Shown: one piece after another, positions 19,301 to 27,612 of the stretch | How positions within the stretch are numbered: position 1 is the first letter of the stretch | Layout of the letters: every line of letters begins with the position of its first letter | Assembly: GCA_002099365.1 (NCBI GenBank) | Contig: MSED01000007.1 | Coordinates: forward strand, 930,001 to 994,000 | DNA: 64,000 bases | From: Phialophora verrucosa | Lineage: Eukaryota > Ascomycota > Eurotiomycetes > Chaetothyriales > Herpotrichiellaceae | Direction: 5' to 3' | Position numbers and translations under genes: made by a program | The notes under the pieces: generated by a model | Told to the model about the DNA's origin: nothing | Databases searched by the model: none | What the model saw: only the letters and a program-made list of their open reading frames with translations

Positions 19301-22300
19301 CGTGAAGTCGTCCTTCCAATTGCGCTGAGACTAGTCTATGGTATAATTGTGGGCCGACAAGGGACGCAAGGATCGCAAGACGCCCGGAGAAAGTCATTGC
19401 TGCGCTCCCTCTTCCGGCTATCAAACCAAGAGGTCGCGGTATTCCTGGACATTGCTCTCGGCAAGCTGAGAGATCTCAGAATCAAAGGGACATCGCCTCA
19501 TCTGGCAAGTCTTGACCAAGTCTTCGTCCCGGAAGATCAGCAATATGGTTTCCTCCGATTACTGCTGTCGATGCTAGAGACACTACAGAGCCAATTCGCC
19601 GAGTATGGTTCGCAGGTCGTCGACGCGGTCGTGTCTTGTATCGTCAAAGTATCCCATCAGGGCCAAAGCCAGATTGGTGTGAAGCCAACTACTACAACCG
19701 CACTAGCCCGAAATATCAGACGCACAGCTTTCCAATGTCTTGTGCTCCTGTTCGAACATTGTCATGCTATCGACTGGCCGCTATATATGCCTGTGCTTTT
19801 TGCCGGTGGAATTAGCCCTCGTCTTGACATATTCGCTTCAGAGACAACTCAAGGCATCTCAGGCCTGCTACGGCTATTTGCGGTTTGGGCGCACCACCAT
19901 GACCTAGTGGTCTGCCTTGGAAAATACGACTCTCGAGTTCCAGATGTTCTCTGGCGATCACTAGCCGCGCCACCAACTCCGAACACCGTGAAGGTGTTTA
20001 TTCTAAATGAAATCATCCTTCCTTTGCTTGAATTGGCCGAAGACAACTCGATTACGCCGACTGAAGCTCATGATCTCCTTCAAACTGAGTCGGACGGCTT
20101 GTTGAAAGCTCTCATTTCACTCCTAGAACGGACGCCTTCTAAAGACATTCTCGCAGCGGTAACAGCGGTCTTACCCAGAATCGCACCATTTGCGAAGTCT
20201 TCTGAATCTCGAGGATCCACCGTTAAACTGTTGACTAGTCTCCTTTCGAATGACGGCCTCAAGGTCGCTCCCAGTGTCAAAGGGCAACTCTTGCGCTCGA
20301 TTCAGGCTTTTTTGTCTGCTGATGACGCTCTGGAGGAAGACTTGCGCCAGCAGCTCCTTACATCAGTATCCCCCTTGTTCAACTACTTCAAGGATGAGTC
20401 TAATCGTCAAATTCTATGCGAAGTCTTGGAGCGGTTGGCGGCTTCGAACGCGCTATTGACTCAGGCAGCACGAATTTGTAAAGATTTGAATGCTGTGTCC
20501 TCGCAACGGCTTGAAGAGGTTGATTACGATACACGTCTGGAGGCTTTCCAGTTAGTCCAAACCCTGGATGTTGCAAAGTTTGGTCAAATGTGCCTACCCC
20601 TTGTCTACAACCTGCTATTCTTTGTAAGGACCGGTGATGATTTTACCATCAGGTCAAATGCCCTGGGATGCCTCAAACAACTCATCGCCAAGTGCTGTGA
20701 CTCCCCGGACTCAGCGGTCCGCAACATGATAGTCAGCTCTGTCCTGCCTGTCACGAAGAAGTGCATGCGACACGAATCGGAGCTTGTGCGGGCCGATTTT
20801 GTCGGTCTACTCGGACTTCTTGTGCAGCATTCAGGGGATGAAGACCTGGAGAACATGACACCGCTGCTGGTTGGGAACGATGAGGAAGCGTCATTTTTCT
20901 TAAACGTCCTGCATATCCAACAGCACCGCAGGCTTCGAGCAATCAGACGGCTTGTGTCAGAGATCGAAAAGGGCGCAATCAGTATCAAGAACATCGTGGA
21001 GGTCTTCATACCTCTGCTGGAGATGTTTGTACATGACACCAGTACTGATGAGTCGGCTCAGAGCACTAAAGGCCAAGCCATCGCCGCCATGGGCACAATC
21101 CTCCAGTGGCTCGACTGGAAGCACTTCAAGACATTGTTCCGCAGATACAAGAGTGACCTTGACTTGACTGACATCGAGCAGAAGTCAGCCAGCCGACTAC
21201 TGGGACATGCTGCGGATGCGTTGATGTCTGCCAACGCAAGTCGTTCAAACCCCCACAAAGAAGAATCAGATCAGCCGCAGACCCGTCTCGCAAGATCGCT
21301 TCCTGACAAAACCATAGTTGAGCAGGAATTGAGAACTCAGTTCATCCCAAAGCTAGCAGAACTCATTCATTACAAAGATGAGGCCGAAATCAGCCTTCGA
21401 CTACCAGTTGCGGTCATCACGGTCAAGCTCATCACACTGTTGCCCGCAGAGGAGATCCCGATTGTCGCCTCACCAATCATACTCGATATCGCCAACATAC
21501 TCAGAAGCAGGACTCAAGAATCACGAGATGCAGCACGTAAAGAGCTATGTGAAAGCGTGCTTTTGCTTGGTCCTAACAGTCTGCAGTTCGTTGTCAAGGA
21601 GATGCGCACAGCCCTCACGAGAGGATATCAGTTGCATGTCGTCTCTTACACTCTGCACGCGATCCTCGTGGGGCTCTCTCCTCACAGCAAACACGGAGAT
21701 CTGGACTATTGTGTCGAGGACCTTGTGCCAGTCATCATGGATGATATTTTTGGCACTGTTGGGCAAGAGAAGGAGAATCAAGACTACATCAGCAGCATGA
21801 AGGAGGTCAAGAGCAGTAAGAGCTTTGATTCCATGGAACTTTTGGCCCGATCCGTTAGTATAGCATCCGTGTCACAGCTGGTCGCTCCGCTTCAGACACT
21901 GCTGTCGGGCTCGTTGACACCAAAACAAGTCCGACAGATCGATGAGCTATTACGACGGATTGGCAGTGGTCTGGCGCAGAACCCATCGGCCAGCAAGCGT
22001 GATGTCTTGACTTTTGCGTACCAGCTGATCCAAGCTCTATATCGGCAAAAGACCAGCGGCGGAATACAAACGCTGACGAACGACGAGAAAAACCGTCAGA
22101 GGTATCTTGTCGAGTTGTCGTCCTCGCACAAGAGAGTTGAGAGTAAGACCTCGGCGTTGTTGTTTAAGCTTGCGAAATTCGCCTTGGATTTGGTGCGATC
22201 TACGCTGCAGAGATATGCCGATGTCATGACACCCGAGAACGTGCATGGGTTTCTTCCCATTATCGGTGATGCTCTGATAGAGGGCCAGGAAGACGTAAAG

Positions 22301-24145
22301 ATTTCGGCTTTGCGTCTATTATCTGCGATCATCAAGTTGCCTATGCAAGAACTCGAGAACAACGCCGCGCTGTACCTAAGCGAAGCTGTCAAGGTTGTGA
22401 AGAACTCGACAGACACCAACGAAGAAGGGGCACAAGCTGCGCTGAAGTTGATAGCAGCAGTGCTTCGCGAACGGAAGGACGTCAACGTCAGAGACTCGGA
22501 CGTTGCGCAGCTTCTGCATCGTGTCACCCCAGACATCGAGGAACCCGATCGACAAGGTGTCACGTTCAACTTCATTCGAGCAGTCATGGCGAGGAAGATC
22601 CAAACGCCAGAGGTCTACGAGCTGGCTGACAAGATTGGCATCATGATGGTGACAAATCACACCAAAGGGGCACGAGACGTGGCCCGAGGTGTATTTGTGC
22701 ATTTCCTGCTCGAGTATCCACAAACCGCTTCTCGATGGGCAAAGCAACAGAAGTTCCTGATTAAGAACCTGGAGTACGAGTATCCAGAAGGGCGGCAATC
22801 GGTGATGGAAGCTATCAACACCTTGATTGGCAAAATGAAAGGAGAGAATGCCCAGGAGTTGATAACCGCATTTTTCATTCCGCTTCTTCTCCGGATTGTC
22901 AATGACGAGAATGAGGGATGCCGGCAACTTGCGGGTGCTCTGCTGGGCAGGCTCTTTGGCCTGGCAGACCGCACTCGCTTGAATGAGGTTCTCCAACCTC
23001 TCAATACCTGGGCCGAGCAGCACGAGAATCCCACGCTACGGAAACTCAGCCTGCAAGCGTATGGTATCATCTTAGACGCAGATGTCAATCTGAGCAAGGA
23101 TGAGCTTGGTCGAATGCGCGGCAGCGTCTCTCAAACGCTGAACGATTCCGACAGCACCGACGAGGACGACTGGGAGCTCCCTTTCCAGGCGCTTCTCCTC
23201 CTGCAGAAATTAATCGAGTCGCATCCCAAAACGGTCTTGGATCGCAAGCAGACTCATCTGTGGTCCTCCGTGTGGTCCGCCTTGGGCCATGGTAATGCAT
23301 GGATGCAGAGCACTTCAGCAAGCCTATGCATCCAGTTCTTCAGCCACTGTGTTTCGGGAGATCGTTCGAAGCTTCCGCTGGCATGTGAGTACGGATTGTC
23401 GATGGATTCGCACGTGTTTCTTAAAGTCCTGAAGGCCAGTGTTCGTGTCCTCAGGCGTACTGAAGGAAATGAGGACCTGAGTTTGCAGATCGTGCAGGTG
23501 CTTGGCTTCTTGGGCCAGTGCTTGGACCAAAACGGACTGTCGATCGAACTCAAGCAGAATCCAGCTGATAGAGAGGAATCTGAGGTGGGTTCCGAGGCCG
23601 AGTCCAGCGGCGAGGATGCGGGGACACGAACAATCTCTGGCGTCCAGTATCTCCTCGATCAGCTCTCGCGCGTTCTGCGAGTAGAGGCCAATCGACTGTC
23701 TTCTGCGGCATTTCTTCCCAAAAAGTCGGCGTTGCAGCTTCTTTCCAACCTTCTGCCTGGCCTGTCGGAGACAAATCTGCCCAGACCCCAGATCCATGAG
23801 ATACTGCTCCCTCTTCAACACATGACCGATCCGAACACCGTTCCACCCCAATCAGCAGATCCTACATTCTCTGCTACCTACCAGGGCCTGATCGAACTGG
23901 CCCACGAAGTCATGGAAAAGCTGCAGAAGAAACTTGGCGACGCGGCGTACGTCAAGGCCTTGACCGACGTCAGCAAGATTATGCGTGAGAGGAGAGAGCA
24001 GAGAAGACAAAAGCGCAGGATCGAACGTGTCGCGGAGCCGGAGAAGGCGGCGAGGGATAAGAAGAGGAAGCATGATCGGGCGAAGGAGCGCAAGAAGGAG
24101 ATTGGAAGGACGCATCAGCGGAGAAGAAGGGAGGTTGGCATGTGA
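16379..24145 (+). CDS. utp20: U3 snoRNP component UTP20 (DRIM, HEAT-repeat ribosome biogenesis factor)
   Basis: 2588 residues in one uninterrupted exon from the ATG at 16379 (GCGGCCATGGCT); the upstream GTG at 16364 is not used. The N-terminus shows ESFTKRIARLKIDPVHTV, and residues ~60-190 carry the conserved segments EPLLSLLAHLAHDLG, FVQ-like DLRPLLDIMTPYL and RFSAESLAFLLRKA of Utp20/DRIM. The rest is alpha-helical HEAT-like repeat sequence, with the DRIM region in the central third. The last ~60 residues are highly basic and coiled-coil-like (RRQKRRIERVAE and RDKKRKHDRAKERKK), as expected for nucleolar targeting. The length fits between yeast (about 2490) and human (about 2785) proteins. 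Utp20 is part of the small-subunit processome and is needed for 18S rRNA maturation. Such a long intron-free gene is notable here, where most neighbours are split. Confidence 0.95.
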   Translation: MAPISPGFQLVPSRKAKKQTTSTNLHRYESFTKRIARLKIDPVHTVDKRKPTDGDADILHSFFRTALEEWAELNLSQTFTRFLNKASPLSETLPQLLHHADTVFELLAQHIEKNDELALEPLLSLLAHLAHDLGQGFNRYFSRTVELIARVAAAQEKADVIEWCFTCLAWMFKYLAKFLVQDLRPLLDIMTPYLSSKKDYIVRFSAESLAFLLRKAAVLYQKKRGPLSLAIKHILEALPQDNESPHYSTYQLGVMSLCVDSARGLDGQLHSCSASLVRCLLDTALAMSNQRQVQSTVEGVIIGLIHETDSSAFRPALEVLLEVMRHCAASNDANQVSLSLRLLVVLLGTRKGSRISGWADIMETFLSLEEVARQLSDELPLLHSTLATITAEIIQYAPMDQLLPFSQKLMNRAAVYLSVREYFAFSALCVELGKERFTDLVLPRLQQYIVEHWSADEVSLYYTLERLRQENVPVGGAATTGSLFCPADYEDFAILQLVAEWEAASSSTTQQLAGRLRLPKNSRLSRSPEAVGRAHDAYHKLLSTALVEGSNDFNLHRRTILGWGFDSYVDIVPKTDHQLEGIIGLVMKTSPDHFRLQPFVHAVFRLFRKHLPAQSSEPRKFDNLRHHLIKNLLANSSGLKKESLLLLQLVEATDAKPWLAETTDLMVEILETPYAPTEVRKIAMLLRRLPQLHRSMPPESSYQDLIPFYCLGMLSSFHDRARKDLCSTLAQLVETAATEEVVVNVAMQWLQTPMDSVQPQRNGEEQIKRHISSFECSHLAQVESLSSSVLNDFQNSDDSFRAIIEDAHQVENVGTPQNGRTLALQVLAAIPASAERRSRLLVPIFLAAPFSRGQLPATSDSDASGSSHTLTPELDDHAWSLADRRALLTLFSKFVNPRVLFKSPDAYNKLIDLLSNGNDDIRKLAFHAVLTWKDPVLTRYEAKLTQLAEGKLAASDISTFLGTDEEPDSVKSADREVVLPIALRLVYGIIVGRQGTQGSQDARRKSLLRSLFRLSNQEVAVFLDIALGKLRDLRIKGTSPHLASLDQVFVPEDQQYGFLRLLLSMLETLQSQFAEYGSQVVDAVVSCIVKVSHQGQSQIGVKPTTTTALARNIRRTAFQCLVLLFEHCHAIDWPLYMPVLFAGGISPRLDIFASETTQGISGLLRLFAVWAHHHDLVVCLGKYDSRVPDVLWRSLAAPPTPNTVKVFILNEIILPLLELAEDNSITPTEAHDLLQTESDGLLKALISLLERTPSKDILAAVTAVLPRIAPFAKSSESRGSTVKLLTSLLSNDGLKVAPSVKGQLLRSIQAFLSADDALEEDLRQQLLTSVSPLFNYFKDESNRQILCEVLERLAASNALLTQAARICKDLNAVSSQRLEEVDYDTRLEAFQLVQTLDVAKFGQMCLPLVYNLLFFVRTGDDFTIRSNALGCLKQLIAKCCDSPDSAVRNMIVSSVLPVTKKCMRHESELVRADFVGLLGLLVQHSGDEDLENMTPLLVGNDEEASFFLNVLHIQQHRRLRAIRRLVSEIEKGAISIKNIVEVFIPLLEMFVHDTSTDESAQSTKGQAIAAMGTILQWLDWKHFKTLFRRYKSDLDLTDIEQKSASRLLGHAADALMSANASRSNPHKEESDQPQTRLARSLPDKTIVEQELRTQFIPKLAELIHYKDEAEISLRLPVAVITVKLITLLPAEEIPIVASPIILDIANILRSRTQESRDAARKELCESVLLLGPNSLQFVVKEMRTALTRGYQLHVVSYTLHAILVGLSPHSKHGDLDYCVEDLVPVIMDDIFGTVGQEKENQDYISSMKEVKSSKSFDSMELLARSVSIASVSQLVAPLQTLLSGSLTPKQVRQIDELLRRIGSGLAQNPSASKRDVLTFAYQLIQALYRQKTSGGIQTLTNDEKNRQRYLVELSSSHKRVESKTSALLFKLAKFALDLVRSTLQRYADVMTPENVHGFLPIIGDALIEGQEDVKISALRLLSAIIKLPMQELENNAALYLSEAVKVVKNSTDTNEEGAQAALKLIAAVLRERKDVNVRDSDVAQLLHRVTPDIEEPDRQGVTFNFIRAVMARKIQTPEVYELADKIGIMMVTNHTKGARDVARGVFVHFLLEYPQTASRWAKQQKFLIKNLEYEYPEGRQSVMEAINTLIGKMKGENAQELITAFFIPLLLRIVNDENEGCRQLAGALLGRLFGLADRTRLNEVLQPLNTWAEQHENPTLRKLSLQAYGIILDADVNLSKDELGRMRGSVSQTLNDSDSTDEDDWELPFQALLLLQKLIESHPKTVLDRKQTHLWSSVWSALGHGNAWMQSTSASLCIQFFSHCVSGDRSKLPLACEYGLSMDSHVFLKVLKASVRVLRRTEGNEDLSLQIVQVLGFLGQCLDQNGLSIELKQNPADREESEVGSEAESSGEDAGTRTISGVQYLLDQLSRVLRVEANRLSSAAFLPKKSALQLLSNLLPGLSETNLPRPQIHEILLPLQHMTDPNTVPPQSADPTFSATYQGLIELAHEVMEKLQKKLGDAAYVKALTDVSKIMRERREQRRQKRRIERVAEPEKAARDKKRKHDRAKERKKEIGRTHQRRRREVGM

Positions 24146-24332
24146 GCAAGTGCCTCGTTGCCTACGCAGAGTACCACTCGTGTGTGTTCGCCTGTGGTCC
24201 GCATAGCTTATTGAATTGATGGACATAGCGATGGTGTTGACGGTGATTTGGGAAGGCATAGAATTGTTAATTTCATGATGTCGATTTCTACCTTGAGTCC
24301 ACCTTTGCTGAGAGTCTTCCGCTTTTGTGGCA

Positions 24333-25199
24333 TTACGGGTTGACGCTCGCCGACCTAGGGATGTCTGTCCCTACCGCGGCGGTGACTCCGGCATCGACTG
24401 GCAGAATTAAGCCAGTGATCCATCGAGACTCGGGACCTGCAAGAAATCTCACGGCACAGCCCACATCCCATCCGTTGCCCTCGGTCTTCAGCAAGCTGCG
24501 ATTCTTCCTGGCCTCGCGCGCCTCCTTAGACATGCCACCCGCGTACATCATCGGAGTGTAAACCATCCCGGGACACACACAATTGACCCTGATGCCCTGC
24601 GGAGCATGGTGCACGGCCATGGCCCGCGTCATGTTGACCACCGCGCCTTTACTCGTCGGGTAGAGTAGATGGGGCGTGCCGCCCTTGATGCCAGCGACGC
24701 TGCCCATGTTGATGACCACGCCGCGGTACCCCCACTCGTCGTCATTCTTGACCATCTCAGGAATGGCGTACTTGGCCATCATGACCATGCTGGCGACGTT
24801 GACGGCCATGCTCGCAGCCCAGGCCTCCATGTCGACGTCGAGCGCCGTGCCCGTCGCGCCGCCGATGCCGACACAGTTGAACAGGATGTCCAGGCGGCCG
24901 AATCGGGCGATGGTCTCGTCGACGACGCGCTTGCAGTCCGCCTCGATGGCCACGTCGGCTTGCAGGGCGATCGACTGCTGCTGCCCCTGGGATTTGCCCT
25001 CGGCCTGGATCATCTCGACGGTGCGTTGCGCCAGGGGGAGAGCCCGGTCCACGCACACGACCGTGCAGCCCTCGTCGGCGAGGAGGATGGCGCTGGCGCG
25101 CGCGTTGCCGATGCCGTCGCCGTGGGCGCCCGCGCCGGTGATGATGGCAACTTTGCCCGCGAGAGAGCGCGGCGGTTTGGGGAAGTCGTAGTCGACCAT
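24333..25199 (-). CDS. Short-chain dehydrogenase/reductase (SDR) with complete catalytic motifs
   Basis: 288 residues from the ATG at 25199; the GTG at 25211 is not a eukaryotic start. The classical SDR layout is complete: glycine-rich IITGAGAHGDGIGNA near residues 18-32, VDRA after strand 2, the NAG-like LFNCVGIGG, catalytic Ser in MGSVAGIKGG, the active-site YPTSK, and NCVCPGMVYTPM after it. It is a soluble NAD(P)-dependent oxidoreductase of the 3-oxoacyl-reductase-like type; the substrate is not known. The stop is convergent with that of UTP20, about 190 bp away. Confidence 0.88.
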   Translation of the reverse strand: MVDYDFPKPPRSLAGKVAIITGAGAHGDGIGNARASAILLADEGCTVVCVDRALPLAQRTVEMIQAEGKSQGQQQSIALQADVAIEADCKRVVDETIARFGRLDILFNCVGIGGATGTALDVDMEAWAASMAVNVASMVMMAKYAIPEMVKNDDEWGYRGVVINMGSVAGIKGGTPHLLYPTSKGAVVNMTRAMAVHHAPQGIRVNCVCPGMVYTPMMYAGGMSKEAREARKNRSLLKTEGNGWDVGCAVRFLAGPESRWITGLILPVDAGVTAAVGTDIPRSASVNP

Positions 25200-25931
25200 C
25201 TTGTTCTTCACTTCACTTTCTTTCCCCTTTTTCCTTTGGTGCTCGGATCGGAATTAATTGACCTGTTAACCTAACTGATGAATTAAACCTCGTCACACAT
25301 CCGCGCCGGATGGCCTGTCTCCTCGGCGAGTTAATTATCGGTCTCGTACAGAGTACTCTTCACGTGTCAGCAGCTCGACGCCCGTACGGTTCTGTACGGA
25401 AGGACTTTATATATCACAATCGAGACCGTCCTCCCATCCCATCGGAAGCGTTCATGGCTTTCTCCTCACGAGATGGTCACTTACTCCAAACGGTGGATGA
25501 GCCTCGGCAGGCATGCAGAATGAGGTATTCCGTCGCATGGACACTGTATGCACGCTACGAAAGCGATGGCAGGTCGATGGGTGCAGATAGTATGTGTGGA
25601 ACACTTGGTATGGAGGTACTTTGAAAAGGGTGTGGATGGCTATTCTTCCACAAATATCACCAAATCATCCGTACATTGCGTACAATACATCTCATGCCGA
25701 TGTCCGTTACATCGGGGGAGCAGTCATCACCAATCAATGTTATCTCCTCTCTCATGGTGCGCAGAGGGGGAGGGAGTGAGAGGGAGAGAGACTGAGAGAA
25801 TGTGTGTGGGCGGGTGTTGTTCCTCAGTCGTTCTCGCACAGACCCTCCTCCTTCTGCTCTCCCGCCAGCTTGACCCGTTGTATCAATAACAACTGTTCAT
25901 GCACTTCCTCCTCTTACATTGACTACCCGTC
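25200..25931. other. Intergenic, purine-rich tract
   Basis: No gene was recognised. A GA-rich run (25761-25800, then a TG-rich stretch) lies 3' of the small minus-strand gene. A TATATATC element near 25408 is of unclear use. Confidence 0.5.
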
Positions 25932-26443
25932 CTACAGCCCCAGGGGGTTATCCCCAGTCTGCTCTTTCCCGCCCAGATCCTCTTTCATCCTTTGGTGTTC
26001 CGCCTCTTGGGCTTTGGCTGGGCCGCCTTCTGCGTTTCCGTAGCCCACACCCAGCTGCTCTCCCCAGGCCTTACCCCCTTTCATTATGCCTCCGGCGAGC
26101 GGGTCGATGAGGGACCCAAGAGGAGCGACGCCTTTCTCCAGCGCTGGGCCCGCCACATTGCCGACCGGGGACAGCGCGCCCTGAATTTTCTCGCCGATAG
26201 CGTCGCCTTTTTCTCCGGGCTTTGTGTACCAGGATCCAGAGTCACCTGTGGGTTGACAAGGGCGGTATTTAGCATCAGGTCCTTTGGTCCCCTCCGTAGC
26301 CATCGAGCGCCACAAATGGGGGGTGATTGGCAGGGGGGTGGTCACTCACCTTGCTCGTCCTGCTTGCCCTTTGCGGCCTCTGGGGGAATGTTTTCAGTGT
26401 TGTCGTCCATTGAGATCCGGTTCTCCTTGTTGTCGTCCGACAT
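25932..26443 (-). CDS. Small Gly-rich hypothetical protein, two exons
   Basis: Exons 26350-26443 and 25932-26245, joined over a 104-bp intron (GTGAGT...CCCACAG, phase 1), give 135 residues. The protein starts MSDDNKENRISMDDNTENIP, followed by SGSWYTKPGEKGDAIGEKIQ and a Gly/Ala/Pro-rich body with VGNVAGPALEKGVAPLGSL, and ends DNPLGL. It has no signal peptide or membrane segment and looks mostly disordered, somewhat like stress or LEA-type hydrophilic proteins. I do not recognise a named family. The clean splice sites, the joined reading frame and the uniform composition support a real gene. Reading exon 2 upward through the intron gives a false, longer N-terminus. Confidence 0.72.
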
Positions 26444-27612
26444 GGCTGTATAATGGATATAGTTCGTAGGGATTTATGCGCCGTGAGATACTGTGGGATC
26501 TTACAATATGCGTATTGAGGTTTGTACTCGTAAATATGGCACAGGACTGGGTGGACAGAAGAACGGAAGCGAAAGAAGCATGACTACCTGCCGACTTACC
26601 TACCCACCTCCCTGCCTAGCACCGACATCATTTGCATTCGTGTGGCGCAAGCAGGGACTCGGTGCGCCTTCGACCTGGTGGTTGCACCGCACCAGGTATG
26701 ACGTAGTGCTCGACAGGGTACATCCGTGGGGACGGCAGGGATCATTCCAATCTTTCCAAGCCGGATCAATCTATGGGTGTAGGAGCGTGAGGATAGCATA
26801 CACTCGTGACACTACACTAAATGCGGGAGCATGGGAAAGCGTGCTACATATACAGTCCGATTTCGAACTCATTTCAGATAGTTCATCTGGTATCTGGTGG
26901 GTCTGCGCTGCAAACTTCTGGGTATTTCAGACAGAGTGGCCTGCACGTGCAGCTATGTCGGTGGTGCAGCAAATAGCAGCCTCCACGAGGACGCCTCGTC
27001 GAAGCCCAGGCAGATTTGGAAGGGCAGGTTCCTCCTCCGCGAAAACGGAGGCATCGTCCTTTGGCTCGTCGGTGGTTGCGGCAACAAGATGGAGTCCAAC
27101 GACCAAAAGGCCTCCAGCGGGGTGCATCATACAGCATCTGCCTGTTAGACACCAAGATGCTGGTGGATGTGGTGAGGCCATTACATAGACCAGATGGAAA
27201 GTTTGCAACTGGCTTGGCTTGTTTGCGCCCCTTGCCAGGCCTTGCTAGCGACGCTGTGGGCGGCTTGGCCCAACCTCGCCGTGTACTCGTACACACTGGA
27301 AATCATGGACTCGTTTTCAGCATCGGCGATGCGCTTGCAAATACATCGAGCAGAGCCGCTCGTGAATCGGATTGGCCGCGAGGGCAACCGCGGCGAGATG
27401 TGGCCTCGAAGCGCCTGCAGGGATTCCTGAGACACCAGACTCTGCGCCTACGCAGGGGCCGGTCACGCCGCCTTCCTTCGATCCTTCCAGGTGCACCGCC
27501 CATGGTAAGAGGGCGGGCGTTTAACTATCATGCTCTCATCGCGTGTAGAGATGCTGGCTCCTAGGATGCTCAAAACTCTACACAATAGAGAGAAGAGGTA
27601 GTGTTCTGCGTG
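26444..27612. other. Intergenic, possible unresolved minus-strand gene
   Basis: Minus-strand segments at 27505-27330, 27330-27200 and 27090-26927 read as acceptable protein (for example ESMISSVYEYTARLGQAAHS and PKDDASVFAEEEPALPNLPG) but lie in different frames. I could not connect them with good splice sites or a start codon. They may be exons of a short gene ending at 26927, or chance. Confidence 0.3.
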
